A stretch of DNA of 64,000 bases from Erinaceus europaeus. Lineage: Eukaryota; Chordata; Mammalia; Eulipotyphla; Erinaceidae. The stretch's first letter is position 1, and the number at the start of each line of letters is the position of its first letter. The stretch is from NCBI RefSeq assembly GCF_950295315.1, contig NC_080176.1:34189006-34253005 (forward strand). Reading direction: 5' to 3'. Below, piece after piece: positions 45,521-56,900 of the stretch. The notes under the pieces are model-generated. The model ran no database searches. It was given only the letters and a program-made list of their open reading frames with translations, and was not told the origin of the DNA. The position numbers and the translations under genes were made by a program.

Positions 45521-46866
45521 TCACATTGGTTTATTTTTGTCATTGAAGATGTCTTTAAAATTTATGTGGAAAAGAATTCTGCCAATATTTTCCTCTAAGT
45601 ATCTGATAGTTTCTGGTCTAACATCCAAGTCCTTGATCCACTTGGAATTTACTTTTGTATTTGGTGAAATATAGTGGTTCAGTTTCATTCTTCTGCATGT
45701 TTCAACCCATTTTTTCCAACACCATTTGTTGAAGAGACTCAGCTTTCCACATTTAATAGTCTGGGCACCTTTGTCAAAGCTTAGATGTCCACAGGTGTAG
45801 GGGGTTATTTCTGGGATGTCAGTTCTATTCCACTGGTCAATGTGTCTATTCATGTTCCAGTACCAAGCAGTTTTGATGACAATGGGTCTATAATACAAGT
45901 TGATATCTGGGAGTGTGATATCTCCAGTTCTGTTCTTTCTTCTCAAGATTGTTTTGGCAGCTCTAGGTCTTTTCTGGTTCCCGATAAACATTTTGTAGCT
46001 TTTTTCTCCTAAAAAAAAAATGAGTAGGACCTTGATGAGGATTTTGCATTAAATTTTTATGTAACTCTGGGTGGAATGTTCATTATCTTTCCACTTTCTG
46101 TCTTTTTCTGTTTCCTTGAATAGTAACTCATAAATTTCAGTATACAAGTCTTTCACTTCTTTTGTTAGGTTTATTCCTAGATATTTTATTGTTTTTATTG
46201 CTGTAGGAAAAGGAATTGATTTCTGGATTTCTTCTCCTTTTCTTTCTCCTCCCCCTCCCCCTCCCCTCTTCCTCCTCCTCCTCCTCCTCCTCCTCCTCCT
46301 CCTCCTCCTTCTTCTTCTTCTAACTTGGTATTTGCATAGAGGAATGCCACTGATTTTTGTATCTTAGTTTTGAAGACTGACACCTTACTATATTGCCTGA
46401 TAATTTCCAAAAGCTTCCTGCTGTATTCTTTATATTTTTCTGTGTATCCAATCCTATCATCTGCAAATAGTGAATTGGACTTCTCTTCCAATCTGTATCC
46501 CTTTATTCTTTGCCCCTGCCTGATTGCTATGGCAAGAACTCCCAACATTATGTTGAATAGTAATGGTGATAGTGGGCAGCCCTGTCTAATACCTGATCTG
46601 AGGGGAAATGCTTCCAGTTTTTCACCATTGAGTATGATGTTGGCTGTAGGTTTGCTATATATGAACTCTACTATCTTGAGGAATTTTCTGTCTTTTCCTA
46701 TTTTTGTAGTGTTTTGATCTTGCAGGGATGTTGGATTTTGCCAAAGGCTTTCTCTGCATCTATTGATATAATCATATGGTTTTGGTTTACTTTTGTTGAT
46801 GTGATAGATCACATTGATTGATTTACATATATTGAACAAGCCTTGCATCTGTGGGATAAACCCCAC
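45521..46866 (-). pseudogene. L1 copy B ORF2 remnant (reverse transcriptase and C-terminal part)
   Basis: The frame at 46195-46866 encodes reverse-transcriptase motifs [13 protein letters not shown] and FADD. The frame at 45521-45991 encodes the downstream part ([35 protein letters not shown]). The frame is broken between them and by the GGA/GAA microsatellite at 46231-46322, which adds a run of about 15 Gly and Glu-rich codons. Not functional. Confidence 0.88.
46231..46322. repeat. (CTC)n/(CTT)n microsatellite inside L1 ORF2
   Basis: Ninety-two bases of pyrimidine triplets with no counterpart in the other L1. At the matching place L1 copy A carries the element X insertion instead. Confidence 0.93.
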
Positions 46867-47444
46867 TTAGTCATGATGAACAATCTTTTTAAAATACTGC
46901 TGTATCCAGTTGGCTAGAATTTTATTCAGTATTTTATCATCTATGCTCATCAGAGAGATTGGTCATTTTCTCATTCATGTGTCTCTGTCTACTTTTGGTA
47001 TCAGCTACCTTCATAGAAGCTGGAAGGGAGTATTCCTGTATCTTCAGTCTTTTGAAAGAGCTTTAAAAGTGGAGGTATTAACTCTTCCTTGAAGGTTTTA
47101 TAGAATTCATTTGTAAAACTATCTGGTTCTGGGCTTTTATTGTTGGGAAGGTTTTTGGTAACTGTTTCAATTTCTTTGACTGTGATATGCCTGTGCATAT
47201 TTTCTAGTTCCTCTTTGTTTAATTTTGCAAGTTTATGAGTATCTAGGAATATGTCCATATATTACAGGTTCTTCAGCCAGAGCTAAGCAGTGCTGTGTGG
47301 CTTAGTGAGTTTCTGAAGAAATCCTGGTTGTATTTTGTTGAGTTTTCAGGTGATTTTTCATTCTTTTTCCTAGTTTATCAGGAGAATGATGTGAAAAAGT
47401 TCCTACTCCATAGTCACACCTCTGGACCACTGGGAGGGTAGATT

Positions 47445-48309
47445 AAAAAAAAATTTATTTATAAAAAAGGAAACATTGACAAAACCATAGGATAAGAGGG
47501 GTACAACTCCACACAATCCCCACCACCAGAACTCTGTATTCCAACCCCTTCCCTGATAGCTTTCCTATTCTTTAACTCTCTGGGAGTGTGGACCCAAGGT
47601 CATTGTGGGTTGCAGAAGGTGGAAGGTCTGGCTTCTGTAATTGTTTCCCCACTGAACATGGGAGTTGACAGGTCGATCCATACTCCCAGCCTTCCTATCT
47701 CTTTCCCTAGTGGGGTGGGACTCTGGGGAAGCAGAGCTCCAGGACACATTGGTGGGGTTGTCTGCCCAGGGAAATCTGGTCGGCATCATGCTAGCATCTG
47801 GAACCTGGTGGTTGACAAAAGAGTTAACATACAAAGCCAAACAAACTGTTGACCAGTCATGGACCTAAGTGCTGGAATAGTGCAGATGAAGATTTTGGGG
47901 GTCCCCCATTTTGTAGATAGCTAGTAGGCATATTTCAGTTAAATTCCAAAGGGTTTGTGGCTATACTAGGTTTTGTTTTGTTTTGTTTTGTTTTTCCTTT
48001 TTCTTTTTGCCCCTGAGCCTGAAATTTGATATGCCGGTGGATCCAAGTTATTGTCTAGGGAGATGATATCCTGGCTGGAAAAAGGACCAGAAATCTGGAT
48101 CAGGGAAGAGAGTAGCTCCCTAATATGGGAAAGGGTTATAAATATTGTTGACTGTAAAGCCCATTGATGTGATGTGATCTGAGTCCCATAATCAGCTTAG
48201 GAGCCTATGTGACCTCAGCATCCCTCTAGATCTGAGCTCACATTCTGTGGTCATGAGTAGGTACATTCCATGCTGCCCCAATATCAACCCATCTTCCTCA
48301 GGTGTAGCA
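47445..48309 (-). mobile_element. Element X copy 5 (5' module B + 3' module), antisense
   Basis: An 865-bp unit with a 13-bp duplication, gggagggtagatt, at 47432-47444 and 48310-48322. It runs from an AT-rich tail through the 3' module to the join near 'GCTGGAATAGTGCAGATGAA', then module B ('CTAGTAGGCATATTTCAG', 'GGAAAAAGGACCAGAAATC', 'CTGAGCTCACATTCTGTGG'). On the minus strand, 47565-47840 is an open 91-codon frame shared with other copies. A (TTTTG)n run is at 47972-47994. The duplication length fits L1-type retrotransposition, not an LTR element. Confidence 0.85.
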
Positions 48310-48755
48310 GGGAGGGTAGATTTTATCCTGAGTTACCACACTGGTTCTGTGCCCCTGATGTCAACATTTGGTCTCCTGCTGCTGTTCTAGCCTCTGAGCA
48401 GCAATAGCCATGGAGATTTGAGAACCCACAGTTAGTAAGCTTTAGATTTTTTTTTTTTAACAGTCTTTTTGTTACTAAAACTCAGACCCAGAAGTGGTAT
48501 GTCTCAGCTGGACTGGCACTAGCCATTCCTGAGTATGGCCCTTAGCCCCAGGAATCTCTCCCACAGCCCCTTTCTGTCTATGAGCCACATGTGTCTGTAC
48601 TCACATGTCACTTGGTGGTTTTTTTGTAGAGATCCTGGTCATATTTTGTTGAGTTTTCAGGTGATTTTTGTTGCTTTTCCTGGTTGATCAGAGAAAGCAA
48701 AATGCAGCTGCTGCTACTCTATAGCCACACTTCTGGAAGTCCACATTGACTGCTT

Positions 48756-48935
48756 TCTTCCTTTTTAAAAATTTATTTATTAGAATTGGAGAGAGAAAAA
48801 TTGAGAAGGGGAGGGGGGATAGAAAGGGAGGTGCCTGCTGCAGCACTGCTTCATCTCTTATGAACTTCCCCACTGCTGGTGGTGTCTAGAGACTTGAACA
48901 TATGTCTGCACTTAACTAGGTGCACCACCCCCAGC
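48756..48935 (-). mobile_element. SINE-B, antisense
   Basis: Tail 'AAATTTATTTATTAGAATTG', GA-rich body, 'GGTGCACCACCCCCAGC' head complement. Confidence 0.82.
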
Positions 48936-48949
48936 AAGACCTACTTTTT

Positions 48950-49060
48950 TGTTGTTTGTTTGTTTGTTTTTTCTAGTTCATATGCTTAAATTTTCTATAT
49001 TCTACATATGAGTGAAACTTTCTGGTAGTTGTCCTTCACTTCCTTACTAACTGGAGCTTG
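48950..49060 (-). mobile_element. L1 3' UTR fragment, antisense
   Basis: 'CATATGCTTAAATTTTCTAT', 'ACATATGAGTGAAACTTTCT' and 'GGTAGTTGTCCTTCACTTCC' match antisense L1 3' ends such as 18365-18435. Confidence 0.65.
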
Positions 49061-49690
49061 AGGTTTCTTATTGGAAGAATGAAAATGTTCTAAAAAGGAT
49101 TATGATGATGTTTGTACCAGTTGTTAAAGTTACTAAAACTCTACTAAATACTTGACATAGTAAGTTTATGATATCTAAAATAATCTTTAATGAAGCTATA
49201 AAAATAACCCAAAAACTATTGTTAGGGAAAGGTAAAATCCTTTAGAGTGGCACTATTTTATTTAATGTCTATTGTGATATGAGAACTATTTCAGACCGAA
49301 GAGTAAACATAAACAGCATAGGTCTTAGAATCAGAGTCCTGTTATTCAAGTACTGCATTTGAGTATATTGACTGGATTGTGGGATAAGCCTCTCAATTGT
49401 TCTGTGCCATGGTTTGCTCATTTGTAAAACTAGATATGATAATACATAATCTAAGCATTAAGTCATTCTAGCTACCATACTAATACTTGTGTGATATTTC
49501 CCCCAATTATATTTATGTATTAACTGTGTCTTTCCTTTTATATGCAGCGACTTTATGTTCATCCTGCTTATTCCTATATCTTTTAATATCTAGAAAATAC
49601 CTGAAGATAAATGTTATTAGAATTCTACTTTAATTTAAATTTGTAGTCAGTGTTTGGAAGATTAGTAAATTATTAACATATATTGTTTTT
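49061..49690. other. Intron, no repeat or gene recognised
   Basis: AT-rich unique-looking sequence. Confidence 0.5.
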
Positions 49691-49692
49691 CC

Positions 49693-49825
49693 AGGGTGGG
49701 GGTAGATATCATATTGGTTATGCAAAGAGACTCTAATCCCTGAGGCTCCAAAGTCCCAGGTTCAATCCCTCATACCACCATAACCAGGGGTAAGCAGTGC
49801 TCTGGTTTAAAAAAAAAAAAAAATA
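49693..49825 (+). mobile_element. SINE-C, sense
   Basis: 'CATATTGGTTATGCAAAGAG', 'CCCTGAGGCTCCAAAGTCCC', 'GGTTCAATCCC' B box, 'GCAGTGCTCTGGTTTAAA' and an A-run leading to (TA)n. Imperfect duplication tatattgtttttcca / tatactgttttttcca. Confidence 0.9.
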
Positions 49826-49844
49826 TATATATATATACTGTTTT

Positions 49845-50530
49845 TTCCAAAAAAAGATGTTGTGTTTCCCATTGGGAGGAAACATGTTTTTATGTCCTCC
49901 TTTCTAGGGCAGAATAGAGATGAACTGATATGCTGTGTCCCTGTGACTGACAGTATGATTTCAAGATCATCAGACAGGACCACTTAATGACTTTTTCTAG
50001 ATTTCTTTGCATATGTGGGTCCTCTTTCACTAGAAAAGTAATTAAAATGATGTTTTATGACTGTTCACATAAATATGAATATATTGATAGTGTTTATTAA
50101 AATGCCTTTAGCAAAAGTTCATTCTTCTCTGATTTTTTAATAAATTGAAACATTTTCATGAACACCTAAAAGAATTATGGTCCTGAGGCACTGGACCTTC
50201 TGTATCTAATAGGTTTTGTTATCAGAAGCAGAGATATCGACTGTGAAGTAAGATTTTCCTCTCTGTAAGCCACAAGAAACTTGAAGTAATATGAATGCCT
50301 TTCCTATTTTACAACTGTGTGTTAAAGACATAAGAATAGTAACAAATAAAAGGACTGTTCTACCATGTGTCAAGAGCATGAAGCTTTATCAGTACATACA
50401 GGGTAGCATTGACAAAGGGCAGACAGAGAAGATTGGAAAAGGCAGTAGAAAAACAGATGCATATTATATTCACATTCTATGATGAGTGGAGGGGTCTTCC
50501 TTTTCTATGAATGTTAGATATCCTATGTGG
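49845..50530. other. Intron, no repeat or gene recognised
   Basis: The open frame at 50291-50482 has no recognised domain or splice context. Confidence 0.5.
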
Positions 50531-50539
50531 GAAAAAATG

Positions 50540-51016
50540 GCAAGGAAAATAGCTTAATGGTTATACAAATAGACTCTGATGCCTGAGGCTCCAAAGTCCC
50601 AAGTTCAAACCTCTTCAACACCAATAAAGCCAAAGCTGAGCAGTGCTCTGGTAAAAATTTAAAAATAATAAATAGGGAGTGGGCGGTAGTGCAGTGGGTT
50701 AAGTGCACATGGCTCAAGGCGCAGGGACAGGCAGAAGGATCCTGGTTCGAGCACCCACCTCCCCACCTGCAGGGGAGTCACTTCACAAGCGATGAAGCAG
50801 GTCTGCATGTGTCTATCTTTCTCTCCCCCTCTCTGTCTTCTCCTCTCTCCATTTCTCTCTGTCCTATCCAACAACAATGGCAACAATAATAGTAACAACA
50901 ACACTAATAAACAACAAGGGCAACAAAAGGGAAACGATGGCCTCTAGGAGCAGTGGATTCGTAGTGCAGGCACTGAGCCCCAGCAATAACCCTGGAAGCA
51001 AAAATAATAATAATAG

Positions 51017-51044
<28 letters not shown>
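50540..51044 (+). mobile_element. SINE-C followed by SINE-A long form, both sense, then (TA)n
   Basis: SINE-C at 50540-50670 (ATGGTTATACAAATAGACTC). SINE-A at 50679-51000 begins in the SINE-C tail and has the full 3' block. A perfect (TA)n at 51017-51044 grows out of its AATAATAAT tail. Confidence 0.92.
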
Positions 51045-51047
<3 letters not shown>

Positions 51048-51119
51048 ATAAATAAATAGCAAGGGAGGAAGGATGGAGTGAATGAATTCCACTCCTACTT
51101 CACACTATACATAAATTAT

Positions 51120-51295
51120 CAGTTCCAGATAACAACCGGAAGATAGCTCACCTAGTAGAGTATGCACAAGGCCCTGGGTTTGAGTATGGGTACCACACTG
51201 AAGCAACATGGACAGTAAGTACCAGGGGAGTCTTATCAAGATGGTGCTGTGGTGTGTCTATCTTCTTATTCTGTCTCGCTTTATAAACCACCTAC
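51120..51295 (+). mobile_element. SINE-B-like, sense, diverged
   Basis: Third copy of the variant at 9260 and 39385: 'GATAGCTCACCTAGTAGAGT', 'GATGGTGCTGTGGTGTGTCT'. Confidence 0.65.
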
Positions 51296-51403
51296 CCTGC
51301 AAAAAAATGAGAAACTTGGGACCAAGAATTCATTCAGTTAAATCATACATATGAGAGACCCTGAATTCATTTCCCCATGCCACATAAAAAAATATATTTC
51401 CAG

Positions 51404-51690
51404 GGAGTCAGGCAGTAGCGCAGTGGGTTAAGTGCATGTGGTGCAGGGCTCAAAGACTGGCATGAGGTTCCAGGTTCCAGCCCCTGGCTCCCCACCTGCA
51501 GGGGAGTAGCTTCACAGGCAGTGAAGCAGGTCTGTAGGTATCTATCTTTCTCTCATCCTCTGTCTTCCTCTCCTCTCTCCATTTCTTTTTGTCCTATCCA
51601 GCAACGCCAAAATCAATAACAACAACAATAATAATTACAACAATAAAACAACAAGGGCAACAAAAGGGAATAAATAAATTAATTAGTTAA
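51404..51690 (+). mobile_element. SINE-A short form, sense
   Basis: GGAGTCAGGCAGTAGCGCAG head through the AATAAATTAATTAG tail, which runs into (TA)n. Imperfect duplication atatatttccag / atatatatccag. Confidence 0.93.
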
Positions 51691-51804
51691 TTATATATAT
51701 ATATATCCAGTGCACCATACAGAGACAGACCTAAGTTATTTATTAATGGGAGTTGTGTGTTGACACCTATCATGGGGAAATGGGAAATCGTATACAAGTG
51801 CAAT

Positions 51805-51915
51805 CTGAGAAGTGACGCAGTGGACAAAGCATTGAACTTGTAAGCATGAAGACCAGAGTTGGATCCCTTGCATTGCATATGCCAGTGATGCTCTGGCTCT
51901 CTTATAAATGAATAA
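51805..51915 (+). mobile_element. SINE-D, sense
   Basis: 'GACGCAGTGGACAAAGCATT', 'AAGCATGAAGACCAGAGTTG' and 'GATGCTCTGGCTCTCTTATA'. Confidence 0.75.
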
Positions 51916-52008
51916 GTCAATACTTTTTTAAAAAAAGAAATTGTACATATGTGACATCAACTGGCTTGTAAATTATTATTTCCCTGATAAAACAATTTTT
52001 TTAATTAA

Positions 52009-52585
52009 AGTATGGCCCAGGAGGTGGTGCAATGGATAAAGTGTTAGACTCTTTTTTTGATATGTGTTTGTTTGTTTTTCCCAGAGCACTGCTCAGTTCT
52101 GACTTATTTTGGTGCTGGGGATTGAACCTGGGACTTCAGAGCCTCAAGCATAAATTTTTTTTTGCATAATCATTATGCTAGCTCCCTAGTCCTATGCAGA
52201 AGATTTTTAAAAATATTTTATTTTATTTATTCCCTTTTGTTGCCTTTATTGTTTTATTGTTGTAGTTATTATTGTTGTTGTTGTCGTTGTTGGATAGGAC
52301 AGAGAGAAACGGAGAGAGGAGGGGAAGACAGAGAGGAGGAGAGAAAGATAGACACCTGCAGACCTGCTTCACCGCCTGTGAAGCGACTCCCTTGCAGGTG
52401 GGGAGCCGGGGTTCGAACCAGGATCCTTATGCCGGTCCTTGTGCTTTGTGCCACCTGCGCTTAACCCGCTGCGCTACAGCCCGACTCCCTGCAGAAGATT
52501 TTAATGCCTGGAACTTCAGGGTCACAAGTTCAATCCCACAGCACCACATGAGCCAGAACTGAGCAGTACTCTGGTTTAATGGCAT
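52009..52585. mobile_element. Three-deep SINE nest: sense SINE-D, antisense SINE-C, antisense SINE-A
   Basis: The oldest is a sense SINE-D: head at 52012-52050 (GGCCCAGGAGGTGGTGCAAT), end at 52503-52582. A SINE-C sits at 52052-52194. A SINE-A at 52208-52489 is flanked by tgcagaagatttt at 52195-52207 and 52490-52502. Confidence 0.9.
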
Positions 52586-52589
52586 AGGA

Positions 52590-53158
52590 TTTTCTGAAAT
52601 AATTTTTAGGACTTTTATTTGGATGTATCTGATATTACACAGGTAAATTAGTTCCAGTTTATTAAAAAAAATTAAAGCAACTTTTCTTCAGATAAAAAAT
52701 GTCTTCACATTAATTGCATGACTTAATTTACATGGCTCCTTCTAAGTAATAAACTCATTGGAATGGAGAAAATACATCTTCTTAAAGTAAGGCTTTGAGA
52801 AAACCATGAAGATGATGTCATTATGACACAGAATGCTAACACTGATGCCACATCACCTATCACCAATCTAACTAACTACAAATTGTCAGGGTAATAGGAT
52901 TTATCTTACTGTATCTTTACAGTGAACTACTATGTTTAAAGTCCTTAGATTAGCACCAGCATCTAATAACTTCTAGTGAATGTTTGTAATTATTTAAGAA
53001 ACCTGATTACAAAGAAATTGGCTTTCCTAGAGTGTCATATTAATGTAAATAGGGAAAGAAACAAATGATATAGTTTGTTCTTTCTCACCTCGCACCTGCT
53101 GAATCAGTTTCCTGGACACATAAATAATTTCTAATTTGAACAACCTCCTTTATTTTAA
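52590..53158. other. Intron 5' of the last GREB1L exon, no repeat seen
   Basis: Unique-looking sequence ending in the acceptor tract TCCTTTATTTTAAAG. Confidence 0.5.
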
Positions 53159-53160
53159 AG

Positions 53161-53289
53161 ATTCACCGATTCTTGCTCCAACTAATTCTGCAATCAATTT
53201 AAGTGGAGCTCAGGACCTGACCTGGAATAGGAATGTTGTGAAGCCGCTGGCTTTATCTTTGCAGAGTGTAGGGAAGACTTTTGCTACAG
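53161..53289 (+). CDS. GREB1L: GREB1L coding exon 6, residues 278-320
   Basis: Acceptor TTTATTTTAAAG ends at 53160. Donor acag|GTGATG at 53290, the weakest donor in the set. It is 129 nt, phase 1 on both sides. It encodes DSPILAPTNSAINLSGAQDL and WNRNVVKPLALSLQSVGK, a Ser/Asn-rich linker. I am less sure of exact correspondence with the reference protein here than for the other exons. The open frame and flanking sites support a real exon, and its divisible length means it could be alternatively used. Confidence 0.85.
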
Positions 53290-53433
53290 GTGATGTTTTC
53301 CTCACTTATATTTCTTTGTTTACTGTATGGCTTATAAAAGACTTCTGTGAATTTCTGTGAAATTAACAATTTAGTACAAGAAACCAGTAGCTTCTTTGTC
53401 TATTGACAAAAATGGGCTGTCTGTAACATATAT

Positions 53434-53687
53434 TTTTATTTATTTATTTATTTTCCCTTTGGTTGCCCTTGTTTTATTGTTGTCATTGTTGTATAGGAAA
53501 GAGAGAAATGGAGAGGGGAGGGGAAGACAGAGAGGAGGAGAGAAAGATAGACACCTGCAGACCTGCTTCACTGCCTGGAAGCAACTCCCTTGCAGATGGG
53601 GAGCCGGGGACTTGATCTGGGATCATTACACTGGTGCTTGTGTTTTGTGCCACGTGCGCTTAACCCACTGCACTACTGCCCGACTCC
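53434..53687 (-). mobile_element. SINE-A short form, antisense, with 13-bp duplication
   Basis: ctgtaacatatat lies at 53421-53433 and 53688-53700. It lies 144 bp after the exon donor. Confidence 0.95.
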
Positions 53688-53989
53688 CTGTAACATATAT
53701 CTTTATACAAATTTTTATGTTCTCTATATTTTTTAACAAACTTTTTTTTCTTTTTTTAAAATTTCTTTATTGGGGAATTAATGTTTTACATACGACAGTA
53801 AATACAATAGTTTGTACATATATAACATTTCTCAGTTTTCCATATAACAATACAAACCCCACTAGGTCTTCTGTCATCCTTCTTGGACCTGTATTCTCCC
53901 CACCAACCCACTCCAGAGTCTTTTACTTTGGTGCAGTACACCAGTTTCAGTTCAGGTTCTGCTTGTGTTTTCTCTTCTGATCTTGTTTT

Positions 53990-56900
53990 TCAACTTCTGC
54001 CTGAGAGTGAGATCATCCCATATTCATCCTTCTGTTTCTGACTTATTTCACTTAACATGGATTTTTCAAGGTCCATCCAAGACTGGCTGAAAACGGTGAA
54101 GTCACCATTTTTTATAGCTGAGTAGTATTCCATTGTGTATATATACCACAACCTGCTTAGCAACTCATCTATTATTGGACACCTGGGTTGCTTCCATGTT
54201 TTGGCTATTACAAAGTGTGCTGCTAAGAACATATGTCTACACAGATTTTTTTTGGATGGGTGTGTTGAGTTCCTTAGGATATATTCCGAGGAGAGGAATT
54301 GCAGGATCATAGGGCAAGTCCATTTCTAGCCTTCTGAGAGTTCTCCAGACTGTTCTCCAGAGAGGTTGGATCAATTTACATTCCCACCAGCAGTGCAGGA
54401 GGGTTCCTTTGACCCCACAACCTCTCCAGCATTTGTTGCTGTTACCTTTTCTGACAAATGACATTCTCACAGGAGTGAAGTGTTGTCTTTATTTGCATTT
54501 CTCTGACAATGAGAGACTTGGAGCATTTTTTCATGTGTTTCTCGGCCTTTTGGATCTCTTCTGTGGTGAATATTCTGTCCATGTCCTCCCCCCATTTTTG
54601 GATGGGGTAATTTGTTTTCTTGTTGAGTTTGGCAAGCTCTTTATATATTCTGGTTACTAGTCTCTTGTCTGATGTATGGCATGTAAAGATCTTCTACCAT
54701 TCTGTGAGGGGTCTCTTGATTTGGGTAGTGGTTTCTTTTGCTGTGCAGAAGCTTTTTAATTTGATGTAGTCCCATAGGTTTATGCTTGCCTCAGTCTTCT
54801 TTGTAATTAGATTGGTTACATTGAAGAAAGATGTCTTTAAAATTTATGTGGAAAAGAATTCTGCCAATATTTTCCTCTAAGAATCTGATAGTTTCTGGTC
54901 TAACATCCAAGTCCTTGATCCACTTGGAATTTACTTTCGTATTTGGTGAAATATAGTGGTTCAGTTTCATTCTTCTGCATGTTTCAACCCATTTTTTCCA
55001 ACACTATTTGTTGAAGAGATTCTGCTTTCCCCATTTACTAGTCTGGGCACCTTTGTCAAAGCTTAGATGTCCATTGGTGTAGGGGCTTATTTCTGGGCTC
55101 TCAATTTTATTCCACTGGTCAATGTGTCTATTCATGTTCCAGTACCAAGCAGTTTTGATGACAATGGGTCTATAATACAATTTGAGATCTGGGAGTGTGA
55201 TGCCTCCAGTTCTGTTCTTTCTTCTCAAGATTGTTTTGGCAGCTCTAGGTCTTTTCTGGTTCCAGATAAACATTTGTAGCATTTGTTCTATTCTCCTAAA
55301 AAATGTGCTTGGGATCTTGATGGGGATAGCATTAAATTTGTAGATGGCTCTGGGTAATATATTCATTTTGATGATGTTAATTCTTCCAACCCATGAACAT
55401 GGAATATTTTTCCACTTCTTTGTGTCTTTTTCAATTTCTTTGAGTAGTGACTCATAATTTTCAGGCTACAAGTCTTTCACTTCTTTGGTTAGGTTTACTC
55501 CTAGGTATTTTATTGCTATAATAAAAGGAACTGATTTCTGTATTTCATCCTCTTTTATTTATTTATTTATTTTAAAAAGGAGACATTAACAAAACTGTAG
55601 AATAGGAGGGGTACAACTCCACACAATTCCCACCACCAGGTCTCCGCATCCCATCCCCTCCCCGATAGCTTTCCTATTCTTTATCCCTCTGGGAGTATGG
55701 ACCCAAGGTCATTGTGGATTGCAGAAGGTGGATCTGGCTTCTGTAATTACTTCCCTGATGAACATGGGCGTTTACTGGTCGATCCATACTCCCAGTCTGC
55801 CTCTCTCTTTCCTTAGTAGGGTGGGTATCTGAGGAAGCAGAGCTCCAGGACACACTGGTGGGGTCATCTGTCCAGGGAAATCTGGTTGGCATCCTGCTGG
55901 CATCTGGAATCTGGTGGCTGAAAAGAGAGTTAACATACAAAGACAAACAAATTGTTGAGCAATTATGGACCCAAAGGCTGGAATAGTGCAGATGAAGTGT
56001 TGGGGGTACTTACTGCAGACTATTGTGTACTTTTGCTTTCAGGTTTATAGTTTGCCCTAGTTTATGGATATATGTGAACATAAGCTCTATCTCAGGGGAC
56101 TATATCTAGGTTTTGGGACTTAGGAAGTGAACCACCTGGAATGCAATTAGAGAATACTATAAAATGAAAGGTCTTACCAGAGTAATGAAGCTGAATGGTT
56201 GTCATTCCACACCTGAAGTCTCTGGACACAGTCTGATGTGAAGTATGCTGGGGTAGCACTCGTTGTGTTGATTAGGTTGTGATCGGCGGATGAAATATTA
56301 TTTGATATGCATTGAGAGAAGCATGCAGGAAAGTGGGCCCCACCCTAAGGCTCCAGGACTGGGGGAAATATAGGCTCTATAGTGGAAATGTGAGGTTCCT
56401 GCTGTCTTAGGGTTCAAGAATACAATGGATAGTTATTGTTATCATCACATTATTTGGTAATTGGGTTAACTTTGAAGAGTCCCTTTGTTAGGATTTGCTG
56501 TACAATACCCAACATCTTGTATATAGCTGTGCCACTGGTTGCTTCTGTTCTCCCTGGTCTAGGCTTTTGAGAGAGTCAACATATCAAAGACTCAGCCTAT
56601 GCATTAAAAAGACTCAGTCTGTGTTTTAAAAAGTTTGAGACATAACAATCAATTTTTCCCCTCTCATATTAATTAAATAGTGGTTTATATACTACAATTT
56701 AATAGTTTACATAAATACCATTCCCACCACCAAAAGACTGTGTCCCCTCCTACCCACCCACCCCAACCCCCCCCACCACCCCAGGAACCCTAATGTTCAC
56801 CCTCCCCCTCACCACAGGGTTTTTACTTTGGTGCCCTACTCTAGGATTTCAATTTCTTCTAACTTAGTGTTTGCATAGAGGAATGCCACTGACTTTTGAA

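Larger units (their letters stand above)
44105..48750 (-). mobile_element. L1 copy B, antisense, internally deleted
   Basis: 44105-44475 is 3' UTR, continuing after a SINE-A (44476-44757) and a second L1 3' end (about 44779-44894). ORF2 runs 44895-47262. At about 47262, in the region before the reverse transcriptase, the sequence jumps to L1 5' UTR-like sequence (47265-47431). Element X is at 47445-48309. More 5' UTR-like sequence, similar to 60770-61129, runs 48310-48750. ORF1 and the endonuclease are missing. Confidence 0.88.

Noticed and set aside
46195..46866. A live reverse transcriptase, because FADD is intact over 223 codons
   Set aside because: It is an L1 remnant with a microsatellite-coded glycine run, missing the endonuclease and ORF1, and the frame is broken downstream.
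55548..56845. Element X as a solo LTR of an endogenous retrovirus
   Set aside because: The target duplications of other copies are 12-13 bp, longer than the 4-6 bp of retroviral integration. Copies end in A/T-rich tails and have no TG...CA ends.
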